A stretch of DNA of 64,000 bases from positions 60,804 to 124,803 of the forward strand of contig JAFEAM010000014.1 in the NCBI GenBank assembly GCA_018266395.1. Reading direction: 5' to 3'. The translations under genes were made by a program, and so were the position numbers. The notes beneath the pieces were generated by a model. The model saw only the letters and a list, made by a program, of their open reading frames with translations, did not search any database and had not been told where the DNA came from. Below, piece after piece: positions 26,601 to 34,663 of the stretch. Each line of letters begins with the position of its first letter. The first letter of the stretch is position 1. The DNA comes from Bacteroidota bacterium. GTDB lineage: Bacteria; Bacteroidota; Bacteroidia; Cytophagales; Cyclobacteriaceae.

Positions 26601-26768
26601 AATCAGGTGATCCTTGCCGCTGCTGGCCAAGAGTCTAGAGTCCGGACTGAAGGCCAGAGTGGTAATGTCTGCCGAATGCCCCTTCTGCACGGCAATTTCG
26701 AGAAGCGGTTGTGAGCTTCCATGAATAAAGGCAATCGCCATTCCGGTCAAAAGCAAAATCCGCTTCAT
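23667..26768 (-). CDS. Exported WD40-repeat caspase-like (C14) protease with EF-hand loop
   Basis: The 1033-residue protein has a signal peptide (ending HGSSQ), WD40 repeats in two blocks (about 25-330 and 395-590, for example TTLAFSPDSRLLASSGKDHLIKLW read as units near 37 and 528), an Ig-like linker (about 655-745), and a caspase domain (755-1030). The catalytic dyad is His835 in FASGHG and Cys885 in VDACHSGE. A canonical EF-hand loop, D987-N989-D991-G992-E998, sits in the C-terminal part. It is last in a five-gene operon and overlaps the VWA-like gene by four bases (ATGA). It probably acts in the periplasm or at the outer membrane, perhaps calcium-dependent. Confidence 0.88.
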   Translation of the reverse strand: MKRILLLTGMAIAFIHGSSQPLLEIAVQKGHSADITTLAFSPDSRLLASSGKDHLIKLWHVPTGKEMASFVSGAENEVAGLAFSAENDFLYVLYEDQKIHTWDIATSRLKSTEKPDSLPLFRNKLEYRDPGQAFSIQIDRFFIRKKLSSGKQAFAKVPVDISQNFNAVSVIPKYNRIAGANQDGDVYTYDLLTGKTQKVLEEHYGPVNDVTCSPDERIFATASSDRSIIIWDSQTLKPIKRLFSRSFRFECMAFDPTGTKLVVGDELGEAHIIDLQSSRVKVNTHEFHQQKMSAVSYSTNGDWIYSGGYDNRIVSFDVKKDRIIQKETYLKYISLTDGVLKLLKAHREPYAWVNTISASSSNQYLLAGGGWRESVVRKQPQPLWFKDERTQHFRAVKTHQGNIQSIAYVTDLNFLTGNANQLIDWYYDAGTTELYMREYLLPQGSMIRKIHPYASDSVLINAGTSLIWYSRKNKTAGKVLEAGKAIDATAFDPGTGRLAYATFGDLKLQNQSGAAFRTITQAHTDKITTMAFSPARPILATASWDATVKIWNSNTGELIVTIVPIGKNDHIVITPDGYYYGTRQSLKGVGFKLGKHFVSPEQFDLRYNRPDIVLQRLGFVSANVVKSYRRAYEKRLQKLNFDEEALSAEYNLPDLHVTGTPPLTTSSAHLNFSIKAVDEKYPLERINVSVNEVPVFGMSGIDVSQPPTKSLEREIQVRLSAGRNKIQVTCLNSKGVESLAESFEVSYEAPQRKPALYLSIVSVSEYANQKMNLRYAAKDGRDLARLFERHADQYSEIHIDTLFNKAATRENILKLKKGLARSHEDDEVILFASGHGMLDDKLDFYFGTHDIAFDNPSGRGIRYEELEGLLDSIPARNKLLLVDACHSGEVDKRSLIVSDQTLAMSEGKRGTLKTYTYAPETTEETYRLGITTSFDLMQEIFNNVSKGSGAVVISAAAGNSYALESDEWKNGVFTYALLYGLREKKADQNKDGIITVTELKTYISAEVERLTNGEQKPTSRRENLEFDFVVWRH

Positions 26769-27757
26769 GGTACGCTCACCGAGAAATAGGTTGGGTTAAG
26801 GGATTTGCCAAATACACTTTCGGACACATTGATGGATCCGGTTATTTGATCACCCGATGCAACAATTCCAGAGGTTGGTTTATAGACGAGCCTGAACTGG
26901 CAGGTCCCCGTTGTTCCATAAAGCATGCGGTACAACCGCCCCGTGACGGCAATCATTTCTTCGCCGCTCTGGCAGAAGGCAAAAAGCCCTCCGCTTTGGC
27001 AGGCAATTGCTGCGAGAGGTGAGGGATTCAGGTCTTTCCCTAAGGCAACAATATCTATCTTTACTGAGGCTGACTTGGCCGCTGCGATGATGCTGCCTGG
27101 GGTGAATGAACTTCCGCCATCGTTGTTGTGTGTCAATACGATGAGATGCCTGGCTGATCCCGTTGTGGCTGTTAGTTTGCTGATACCACTGTTGAGGGCA
27201 TCATAAAGGTTGTTCTGGCCGCCGGTCTGAACCAACATATTGAAAAACGGAAGCAGGATCTGATCTTCTGTGGTTTGAAATTGTTCAGATAAATAATAGA
27301 TCGGAGCAGAAAGTAGACCACTTTTCGCAAACCCGCCTGTCAGAAATTGACTGCCACCATTGTGATCCTCAAAGTACTTGTGAAACATCTTAGCCCTGTT
27401 GTTGTACGGGTCAGTCGCTGCGTAGTCACCACTGACGTCCATCAATATTACTGATGACCCCGGGCCTGCGTTAGCGACTGTGGCTGTTTTGAAATCGCTA
27501 ATGGTCAGTTGACCGCCTGAACCGGAGATGTTGAAATCAGAAGAACCCAAGAAGGTAAATTCGTTGTTTCTGTCGAACTTATCGGAGAGGATCAATTCAA
27601 CATCAAGTGTGACGGAATTGGCTGTTTGGCTGACATAGGTTGCGTGCGTGGTCCATTCGCTGTATTCCTCTACCGGCAGCATCTTCTCAGGTTCATACAC
27701 CTGAAGTGTGCAGGAGCTTAAAACGAGCCACCATATGAGAGAGATTCTAATCCTCAC
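26765..27757 (-). CDS. VWA-like lipoprotein of the protease operon
   Basis: The 330-residue protein starts at GTG 27757 inside the end of the upstream gene (11-base overlap) and has a lipobox-like LVLSSC (Cys16). Residues 100-285 look like a von Willebrand factor A domain: strand VILMDVSGD with a variant MIDAS (D107, S109, then D111 where Ser is usual), a helix with LYDALNSGISKL, strand HLIVLTHNNDG (D213), and IDIVALG. VWA domains usually bind protein partners through a metal ion. Two Cys pairs (253/262, 286) are also present. It may be an adaptor between the two proteases of the operon; that is inference. Confidence 0.75.
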   Translation of the reverse strand: MRIRISLIWWLVLSSCTLQVYEPEKMLPVEEYSEWTTHATYVSQTANSVTLDVELILSDKFDRNNEFTFLGSSDFNISGSGGQLTISDFKTATVANAGPGSSVILMDVSGDYAATDPYNNRAKMFHKYFEDHNGGSQFLTGGFAKSGLLSAPIYYLSEQFQTTEDQILLPFFNMLVQTGGQNNLYDALNSGISKLTATTGSARHLIVLTHNNDGGSSFTPGSIIAAAKSASVKIDIVALGKDLNPSPLAAIACQSGGLFAFCQSGEEMIAVTGRLYRMLYGTTGTCQFRLVYKPTSGIVASGDQITGSINVSESVFGKSLNPTYFSVSVP

Positions 27758-28472
27758 GATAAATCGTCTTTTTTAAGAGTTTGATCGGGAAGTAGTACGT
27801 GAGCCCCACGCCAAACGAGCTGAAAGTAGCCTTGTATTGATCGCCGGGAGAATCGAGGCGTTGCAGGTAGCGGATTTCTATTTTGGCGATGCTGGCTACG
27901 TGGATGCCAAATCCGGCAATTCCATTCCACCACGGCTTGCCGGAGTAGAGTATGCCGTTCATGTCATAAGGTGTGTACCGGTCATACTGGGTTTGATCGG
28001 CATTCTGTGTAAAGCGTGCCTCAATATGAAATGATGTGGAAGGGGAGACGCCGGCATAAAATGAATACCGGAACACGCCTGAAGAGTGAAATTGGTAACC
28101 CACGATAATCGGGCAAAGTGCCTGCAGGTAGAGCACCTGGAACACTATCTTTTCCCCGACACCTGGCCCTGTCTGATATGTCATGGAGTAATTGTAGGTG
28201 TTTAGCTCCAGGGAAGGTTCGGCTGTGAAATAGAAACGCTGGCGATTAAGCTGAAACACGCCACCGACTACAAAAGACTGCCCGGCAGACCACAGCTTCC
28301 AGTTGTTATTCCCTGCCTTGTATACAGAATAGGAATAGTTGGGAACAATATCTGCTGCATCCAAAGTAACCTGCTTGAAAGGAAAGTATTGAAGCGTAAT
28401 CCCAACACCCAGTCGTTGCGCGGAGGCTGAAATGCCGATCGTCAAAAGGACTATGGTCAGTAGTTTCTTCAT
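27747..28472 (-). CDS. Predicted outer-membrane beta-barrel protein (protease operon, second)
   Basis: The frame is open to 28589, but ATG 28472 gives a clean signal peptide (MKKLLTIVLLTIGISASAQ) and overlaps the upstream stop by four bases (ATGA). The 241-residue product alternates aromatic and polar residues in strand-like segments (FYFTAEPSLELNTYNY, GVFRYSFYAGVSPSTSF, GLTYYFPI near the end), as expected for a small outer-membrane barrel. No named family is recognised. Its place between protease genes suggests a scaffold or channel role at the outer membrane. Confidence 0.7.
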   Translation of the reverse strand: MKKLLTIVLLTIGISASAQRLGVGITLQYFPFKQVTLDAADIVPNYSYSVYKAGNNNWKLWSAGQSFVVGGVFQLNRQRFYFTAEPSLELNTYNYSMTYQTGPGVGEKIVFQVLYLQALCPIIVGYQFHSSGVFRYSFYAGVSPSTSFHIEARFTQNADQTQYDRYTPYDMNGILYSGKPWWNGIAGFGIHVASIAKIEIRYLQRLDSPGDQYKATFSSFGVGLTYYFPIKLLKKTIYRED

Positions 28473-29083
28473 TTGTCTTTCCGCGTCAGGAATGGAATCA
28501 CCACCATAATCTCGCCTGAGTTTGTGTAGGGGCTTTCGAGATTGGGATGCCAACTTCCAAAGCTGTAGTATTTGAAGTATTCTCCGCATACAAATACCGA
28601 GACAGATTTAACTTCAAAGCCAATGCACAGCCTTGCAGAGACTCCCTTCATTCCGTAACCATATCCGTATATCATGTCGGTCCGCGCAGCAAGAGGAATA
28701 AGCGCTTTCACCCTGACCCATAGAGATGCATATACCTTGTCGTACTGCTGGGGATAATATTCATAGGCGACGGCAGTGTAGAATCCGACTACGCTCAACC
28801 CCGACAGGGCAGGCGTCTCCTTCTTTGATTCCCATAATGTAAATCTGCTGCCCAGCCCAATTCCGTATGTACTTTTCTTTCCGAGTCCCATCGGGTCGAT
28901 GGTTACCACGGGGGCAGCAAAGAGGGAATAGTAGATCCCGCGATGGGGTTTGAAGTATGACGGTTTATACTGCACATAGGTCGAACCGTCAATGTTCTGC
29001 TCTTTCTGTGCAGCAACAGGAATACAGAAAATGACCAGCAAAAACAGCCATCCGCCGCGGCGGATGAATCGAATCCATCTCAT
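28469..29083 (-). CDS. Predicted outer-membrane-type protein (protease operon, first)
   Basis: The 204-residue product has a long basic N-terminus then a hydrophobic signal ending IPVAAQ. The rest is rich in Tyr, Gly and Phe with alternating patterns (YGIGLGSRFTLW, VGFYTAVAYEYY, SVSVFVCGEYFKYYSF), consistent with a small barrel. It lies 44 bases after the TPR-CHAT gene and overlaps the next gene by four bases. It resembles its neighbour in size and character and may be a diverged paralogue; I could not show direct sequence similarity. Confidence 0.68.
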   Translation of the reverse strand: MRWIRFIRRGGWLFLLVIFCIPVAAQKEQNIDGSTYVQYKPSYFKPHRGIYYSLFAAPVVTIDPMGLGKKSTYGIGLGSRFTLWESKKETPALSGLSVVGFYTAVAYEYYPQQYDKVYASLWVRVKALIPLAARTDMIYGYGYGMKGVSARLCIGFEVKSVSVFVCGEYFKYYSFGSWHPNLESPYTNSGEIMVVIPFLTRKDK

Positions 29084-29127
29084 AGCCGGTACCCAATAAA
29101 GATAGCACTTTTGCCGTGCTTCCGGAA

Positions 29128-32100
29128 TTACTTTGTGCTGTTGCTTCCGATCTGAATGAAGGGTGCCCAGTAATAGGGATGACTGTATTTGGAATCAGAC
29201 AGAAGCTTCTTTTTCGCATCTTTCAGGGCGGAGGCTTTGTCCTTTCCCGAAAGCAATTCCGTGTAGAAGGCGATCATAAGTTGGGCAGTACTTTCATCGG
29301 CAACCTTCCACAATGAAGCGATGACGCTGCGTGCACCTGCCATCATGAAGGCTGTAGTAAGTCCGCGCACTCCTTCACCTTCTATCTTTTTCCCCAGCGC
29401 AGTCTCGCAGGCGGAAAGCGTCACTAGATCGGCTCTCAGTGTCAAGGCCGCAATTTCACCAGAATAGAGTATACCATCCTCAGATGAGTCCTTTTCTTGT
29501 GCCAGCAGCAATCCGGAGAGGTCGGGGTATTGACTGTTGACAAAGCCATGGGTAGCGAAATGGATGTAGTCGAAATCGGCAAGTTCTCCTTTCTTGATGA
29601 GATCCTCCCTTGCTGTCTCCCGCGTAAAATACCTGGAGAAGATTCCCTTGTCTGTATGGATTTTATTGATCTGCTCCACTTCGTCCTCGGTGGCGGGAAG
29701 GGGGGTGATGTATTCTCCGTTAAGGCTGAATGCTCTTGTGGTGGAATCTGACTTTTGTGCTTTCTCGATGAAACGTTGACACGACTTGTTGATGAAGCTT
29801 GTCTCCTTGTCTTCAAAGACCGGTGCGAGCGCGACAAAAGACGGTTTGCCCCGTACTGTCTGCACGGCGCGATTGAGCATGAGGGCGCAGGACAACTGAT
29901 AATGGATGGTGTACTGCTCCAGGAGGTAATGATTTTTTCCAAGCGCCTCAAAAGGCAGGAAGTTGAGGGCTCCATCCGGAACGATGATGACTTGGGTGGG
30001 ATGAACGGCCAGCTCCGCAAATGCTGATTCAACCGGTGACCATAGTATTTCTGTCAGTTGATCTGCAACAGTTTTAAGGCCGGGACTCTGGAATTTCACC
30101 TGGTTTGTGAAACCTCGCACCAGCTTGTCAATATCAGTTCGCGATGGAATCTGACGCAGCGCAAGCTTGTTCTTTGTTCCAACCAATATGTATTTCGCAG
30201 AGTCATTCATCGTATACATGACAACGGCGGTCTCCTCGTTCAGGAGTTGAGCAACATTATCCCATGAAGGGAGTGAAGCACGGGTCATCCATTGTCGATT
30301 TGGGGAGGCGGCGCCAATTTCGGATTCAGCTGATGCCAATTGTTTGGTGAGATCGAATTCCTGAGCCTTAAGTCTTGTGATCAATGGTTGATTACCGGCG
30401 TCATAGGCCGCAGACAATTGCTGCCTGAGGGTGGAAAGACGGGTTTGAAGCCCGGCCCTTCTGTCAAGCAGCTTTCGGGGAATACCGGATACGCTGATGG
30501 CTTTGGTCATCCGGATATCGGCGTACAGTTCATTCGCTTTGCTTCTTTCTGAAAAGTAGAAAGCCCTTCTTAGATATTGCTGGTCGTGTGTCTGCTGATA
30601 TAATTTGTCCATCAATTTCATACCTGCTTCAGTGAAGAAGGAATTGGTTTGGGCGAGAAAGAGCCGGTCCTGTGCGCTCTTTAATGTGAGCGCTTTGGCA
30701 GAAAGTATTTGATCGGCCGCATCCAGTTCATCACCTGCTTTCACAAGAGAGGTCTTGTCTCCGAGTCTTACAAAGAAGTCAGCTTTGGATGTATAGGTGA
30801 GAATCATTTCGTAATAATTGATGTAGTCCGGTTGCTGTGGATCTACGTTGAAATCCGTATTGCTGAAGTTCATGACGTTGGCAATGAATGCCTGTTGAAG
30901 GCAATTCTTCTCCATGTTGCGGTTGCCGAGCAATTGGTACCCTGCTGCAAGACGGTTATATACCATGGCCTTCATGATGTGCTTGTTGTAAGGGTCAAAG
31001 ATGTTCCTCGCCTTTTCAAGATAGGCAACTCCATTCTTGCCGTCGTTCTTTTTAAGGTACATAAGCCCTATGTTGATATAGGTTGAACCAATATCTTCAT
31101 GGTTGGGATCCTGAATCGTCAGTCTCAGTTCCAGGTCTTTTTTGAGATACTCAATAGCGCGGTCATAGTCGCCTTCTATTTCATAGCTTAAGCCGATGTT
31201 GCCCGTTGCCATCGCTACCGAGGGGTGCGAAGGACCATAAATCTGTCTATAGAGATCGAGTGCCTTTTGCTTGTACTGAAGTGCCAGAACGGGATCATGC
31301 AGGTCGTCATACGCCTGTCCGACATTATTGTAGATCTGGGCATGCGTGCTGGATATGGGATATTGATGGGCCTCCATAATAGAGAGGGCCTTGAAATTGT
31401 AGTTGAGGCTCTCGTCGGATTCTCCGTGATTGTAGGCGGTAACGGCCATGCTGATATACACGTCTGCCTGTTCGAGGCTGTTCTCGCCGTATTTGGTTTT
31501 GATGTAATCATTGGCCTGATCCAACAATTTCTGTGATTCCTCAGCCATGCCCATATCGTCGGTGAGCCTGCACAGATTAAGCAGCAGGTCCGTCAGATGC
31601 ATGTCATCGGTTGGCGGTGTCTTCGAGAAAATGTCGATCGCGGCCTGATAATCCGTAAGGGCCCGGTCGTAATCACCCATGTCTTTGTATGCATTCCCTA
31701 TGTTGATGAGATTGAGTGCGTAGTGATCAGCATCTTTGCCAAACCGGGACTCATTCAATGCCATTGCCTTTTCAAATACGGCGATGGCGTCATTGTTCTT
31801 GCTCTCTTTATTAAAGACGTTTCCGATGTCATTGAGCAAGGTTCCCTTTAGTTCACTATTGTCTGACTTCTCCAGAAGAGAGAGCCCCTTACGGAAGGTT
31901 ATCACTGCATCTTCAAAAGAATTCATTTCATAATAGCAAAGTCCCAGGGACCTCAGATTACCTGCAAGCAGATCTGGAGTTGTTTCAGTATCCTTCTCGT
32001 AAAGAGACAATCCTTGTTTGAAGTCTGTTGCGGCCTCAGGATATTTCATCAGCGTGTAGTAGGTGGTGGCGCGGTTGGTGTATTCCATTGCTGCGTCCTG

Positions 32101-32532
32101 TGAGTTCGCCTTGCCGCCCCTTTCATACAGACGGATCGCTTCGGTATAGGACTTGATTGCCTCTTCAGGTTGATTCAGATCATAGAGATAGATATAAGCC
32201 AGATTATCGTTCAGCTTGGCGTGAGTATCCAGAATTTTCGGATCGTTCATCATGGGTATTGCTCCCATGGTTTCCTTGATCATTTGATGAGCCTCTTGAG
32301 CCTGACCTTCATCCTCAAGTGCGAGGTACAGACTCTGGGAGCATACAAAGTACCAGTAATAGTTCTTCTCCTTAAGATATTCGGAACGCGCCGATGTCAA
32401 GGCTTTGGTCGCCTTCTTCTTGTCACCAGCGTCCAGTGCATCTTTTGCCTGCTGGTAGAGCTTGTCCCCGCCGGATTTCTGTGCGAATGAAAACGCGGGG
32501 ATCAGGAAAGCAAGAAATATAATCCGTCTCAC
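29128..32532 (-). CDS. Exported TPR-CHAT domain protease
   Basis: The 1134-residue protein begins at GTG 32532 (no in-frame ATG nearby) with a signal peptide ending FSFAQ. Residues 20 to about 520 are TPR repeats, for example AIKSYTEAIRLYERGG, AVITFRKGLSLLEKS and ALTDYQAAIDIFSK. A helical linker with a coiled-coil part follows, then the CHAT domain (about 800-1130). The clan CD dyad is His995 in HFATHG and Cys1042 in LSACETALG, followed by GARSVIASLWKV. CHAT proteases are relatives of separase and caspases. This is the first gene of the operon and would set its expression. Substrate is unknown. Confidence 0.88.
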   Translation of the reverse strand: MRRIIFLAFLIPAFSFAQKSGGDKLYQQAKDALDAGDKKKATKALTSARSEYLKEKNYYWYFVCSQSLYLALEDEGQAQEAHQMIKETMGAIPMMNDPKILDTHAKLNDNLAYIYLYDLNQPEEAIKSYTEAIRLYERGGKANSQDAAMEYTNRATTYYTLMKYPEAATDFKQGLSLYEKDTETTPDLLAGNLRSLGLCYYEMNSFEDAVITFRKGLSLLEKSDNSELKGTLLNDIGNVFNKESKNNDAIAVFEKAMALNESRFGKDADHYALNLINIGNAYKDMGDYDRALTDYQAAIDIFSKTPPTDDMHLTDLLLNLCRLTDDMGMAEESQKLLDQANDYIKTKYGENSLEQADVYISMAVTAYNHGESDESLNYNFKALSIMEAHQYPISSTHAQIYNNVGQAYDDLHDPVLALQYKQKALDLYRQIYGPSHPSVAMATGNIGLSYEIEGDYDRAIEYLKKDLELRLTIQDPNHEDIGSTYINIGLMYLKKNDGKNGVAYLEKARNIFDPYNKHIMKAMVYNRLAAGYQLLGNRNMEKNCLQQAFIANVMNFSNTDFNVDPQQPDYINYYEMILTYTSKADFFVRLGDKTSLVKAGDELDAADQILSAKALTLKSAQDRLFLAQTNSFFTEAGMKLMDKLYQQTHDQQYLRRAFYFSERSKANELYADIRMTKAISVSGIPRKLLDRRAGLQTRLSTLRQQLSAAYDAGNQPLITRLKAQEFDLTKQLASAESEIGAASPNRQWMTRASLPSWDNVAQLLNEETAVVMYTMNDSAKYILVGTKNKLALRQIPSRTDIDKLVRGFTNQVKFQSPGLKTVADQLTEILWSPVESAFAELAVHPTQVIIVPDGALNFLPFEALGKNHYLLEQYTIHYQLSCALMLNRAVQTVRGKPSFVALAPVFEDKETSFINKSCQRFIEKAQKSDSTTRAFSLNGEYITPLPATEDEVEQINKIHTDKGIFSRYFTRETAREDLIKKGELADFDYIHFATHGFVNSQYPDLSGLLLAQEKDSSEDGILYSGEIAALTLRADLVTLSACETALGKKIEGEGVRGLTTAFMMAGARSVIASLWKVADESTAQLMIAFYTELLSGKDKASALKDAKKKLLSDSKYSHPYYWAPFIQIGSNSTK

Positions 32533-32601
32533 GGGTTGGGGTTAGTCTGACGAATCTATGAAAAATGGCCAGGCGAAAGAAGGGTAGCGTAGGTATTGGT
32601 T

Positions 32602-34011
32602 CTAAAGTACAGACACAGTTGCGGTTTCACCCGGTTTCACCATCAGGGAGAAGAATGCATACCGCCGGTTGTTGCGATCCCTGGTAATCTTGCCTGTTAT
32701 GTTTCTTCCATTGTAACGGAGTTCGGCATCGTCTTTATAGAAGCAAGCAACCCAATTGATTGTTTTTTTTGTGTGGTTGGTAAACCGGGTGGAGCTCATT
32801 CCGTCGTGGCGCACAGTTATAGAACCATCAAATATGGGAATGTTCTCCATGTCGGCCTCCACTGACTGATCCAGTCTTGACAGCGTTCTTATGGTTCTTG
32901 TTTTGGCGTTGGGTTCAATACCCATGAGGCCCATCGTATAGGCTTCAATAGCCGCGTAAGATACCTCCGGATATTCACGACGCTTTAGTTCGGGTGATAC
33001 CAGCTTTTTAAGCAACGCTGTAGCTCTTTCCTGTTGCCCGTAACGATAGACTTCAAGCGGCCAATAAGAAAACGATTCAACGTTGATGGTCGCTTCGGTT
33101 TCATCGAGTCGTTTCAGCACCTCCTCAATCCTGTCTTCCCTGACAAAGTTCCAGCGCAGAAGGAAGAGTAGCATGATGTCATTCCTGGTCCAGGTTCCGT
33201 CTTCTCTCAGAAATTGATGATATGTTTTTTTTGAATCATCCCACCACGTCTTCTCAAATGTGTACTCCAGGCGGTCGGCCTTTTTCTGGTAGGAGGCAAC
33301 CTGGCGCGTATTCCGGATCATGGTCAGTATTTCTGTATACCGGCGAAGTCCCAACACCTGTGCTGCTATCAGGTCATTTCCGGTTACGCCAGAGTCATCT
33401 TCATTGTAAGAACCTATTCCACGGTACCTGAGCTTCGCATCCCTTGTTCCTTCCATAATCCCGTTTCCGTCATGATCCCATTTCGAAGTATACTCATTGC
33501 ACGTGATTTTATAGAACCGCTGAAAGTCTGGGTTAATAAGGTAAGTGGTGTCACCGGTCCAGTAGTATTGGCGCAAGCATGCATCAAGGATGTCAAAGTT
33601 GGCTGGAAGGTTGTACCAGAAGTCCGTGTCGCTTTTGTAATCTACCGGTGCCGGTCGGTCCAACCTGTCAATTTCCCAATACCCGCACCAGTCTCTCGAC
33701 TCGGCCACAGGCTTAACAAATTTGGTCAGGAGGTTGCGGTTAATATCCGCCAGACCGAGGATATTTGCGCCAATCAGCTGATGGGAAACATCCCGCATGC
33801 AGAAGGCCTCGCGATTGGGGAGGGCGGCCTCATACCAGTCGCCAACGGGATCTCCGTTACGTCGAACATATCCAAGTGCCTGTCGGGTAGCCCATGTAAA
33901 CCCCTGCTCCAGGGTTTTGTCCGTACAGCTAAAATGGACGGAGGCCGTTGATTTGGATTGTGCTACGGCAAGTGCCGGGAAGAAAAGTAGGAACAGGATG
34001 AGTCTTTTCAT
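32602..34011 (-). CDS. Secreted six-hairpin glycosidase-like protein
   Basis: The 469-residue protein has a signal peptide (ending LAVAQ) and the aromatic, helical composition of (alpha/alpha)6 glycosidases. Features include GDWYEAALPNREAFCMRDVSHQ-like start (residues near 57-75), DTDFWYNLPANFDILDACLRQYYWTGD, KWDHDGNGIMEGTRDAK and YGQQERATALLKKL. A short beta domain closes the chain (ITVRHDGMSST, then KTINWVACFY). The exact GH family cannot be fixed by eye. It lies 69 bases upstream of the TPR-CHAT gene on the same strand. Confidence 0.65.
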   Translation of the reverse strand: MKRLILFLLFFPALAVAQSKSTASVHFSCTDKTLEQGFTWATRQALGYVRRNGDPVGDWYEAALPNREAFCMRDVSHQLIGANILGLADINRNLLTKFVKPVAESRDWCGYWEIDRLDRPAPVDYKSDTDFWYNLPANFDILDACLRQYYWTGDTTYLINPDFQRFYKITCNEYTSKWDHDGNGIMEGTRDAKLRYRGIGSYNEDDSGVTGNDLIAAQVLGLRRYTEILTMIRNTRQVASYQKKADRLEYTFEKTWWDDSKKTYHQFLREDGTWTRNDIMLLFLLRWNFVREDRIEEVLKRLDETEATINVESFSYWPLEVYRYGQQERATALLKKLVSPELKRREYPEVSYAAIEAYTMGLMGIEPNAKTRTIRTLSRLDQSVEADMENIPIFDGSITVRHDGMSSTRFTNHTKKTINWVACFYKDDAELRYNGRNITGKITRDRNNRRYAFFSLMVKPGETATVSVL

Positions 34012-34057
34012 GGGCAGTTAATTTATTGAAAGATTGACTAACACCATAAAGCGCACC

Positions 34058-34600
34058 TTAATCTTTGGATGGCAATCTGAATCCTATAGCCCTCCGGGCT
34101 CGAAAGGTGGGCTCGAGAAGGTTTTTAATAAGCTTGTAGATGGAAGAAATTTCCTTCTGGTTCTTCAATTGATCGCCTTCTATTTTCTCGATCTTCCTCA
34201 ATAGCCTTTTGTAGGTTAAGATCATGGTGCGCATCTTCACAAAGATTCTCATGATCTGAATGTTTACGGAGATTGCCCTCTGACTGCTCAGTACGCTCGA
34301 GAGCATAGACACTCCTTGTTCCGTGAACGCGAAGGGGAGGTATTTTGAAAATTTACCCCTGCCAGTGTCTAAGGTCACAAATTGTGACCTTAGAACTTTC
34401 CATTCAGAGAGGCTCAACTGGAACATGAAGTCCTTTGGAAATCGGTTAATATTCCGCTTGACCGCCTGATTAAGAACCTTGGTCTGAACCAGGTAGAGTT
34501 CGGCCAGGTGAAAATCCAGCATCACCTTTTGTTTCCGGATTACATAAATCCTTGAATAAAGCGCCTCTTCTGTCAGGGCGATTTTTGTCTTGGCTGCCAT
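34058..34600 (-). CDS. ORF6N domain DNA-binding protein
   Basis: The 180-residue protein matches the ORF6N domain, a KilA-N/antirepressor-like DNA-binding module first known from phages: IYVIRKQKVMLDFHLAELY, then TKVLNQAVKRNINRFP, FMFQLS, and FAFTEQGVSMLSSVL. A helical C-terminal part follows. No phage genes are nearby, so it is probably a host-adapted regulator. A 27-bp palindrome lies 18 bases upstream of the ATG, and a copy differing only at the centre is inside the gene, where it encodes LRSQFVTLD. This points to self-regulation or to a site-specific DNA event. Confidence 0.85.
   Translation of the reverse strand: MAAKTKIALTEEALYSRIYVIRKQKVMLDFHLAELYLVQTKVLNQAVKRNINRFPKDFMFQLSLSEWKVLRSQFVTLDTGRGKFSKYLPFAFTEQGVSMLSSVLSSQRAISVNIQIMRIFVKMRTMILTYKRLLRKIEKIEGDQLKNQKEISSIYKLIKNLLEPTFRARRAIGFRLPSKD
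34368..34394. repeat. 27-bp palindrome inside the ORF6N gene
   Basis: The arms are TCTAAGGTCACAA and TTGTGACCTTAGA around a single central A. On the coding strand it encodes LRSQFVTLD. It is identical to the upstream palindrome at 34619-34645 apart from the central base. Confidence 0.9.
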
Positions 34601-34618
34601 AGGAAGTTTTTAGCAGCG

Positions 34619-34645
34619 TCTAAGGTCACAATTTGTGACCTTAGA
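34619..34645. promoter_or_regulatory. 27-bp palindrome upstream of the ORF6N gene (candidate operator)
   Basis: The arms are the same 13 bases as in the coding copy, around a central T. It lies 18 bases before the ATG at 34600, where a repressor or antirepressor would block transcription or translation. The centre-to-centre distance to the internal copy is 251 bp. Confidence 0.65.
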
Positions 34646-34663
34646 GAAGAGGCGGTCTTTGTT

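Noticed and set aside
34058-34600. Prophage remnant around the ORF6N gene
   Set aside because: Neighbours are ordinary chromosomal genes; no integrase, portal, capsid or attachment repeat was seen.
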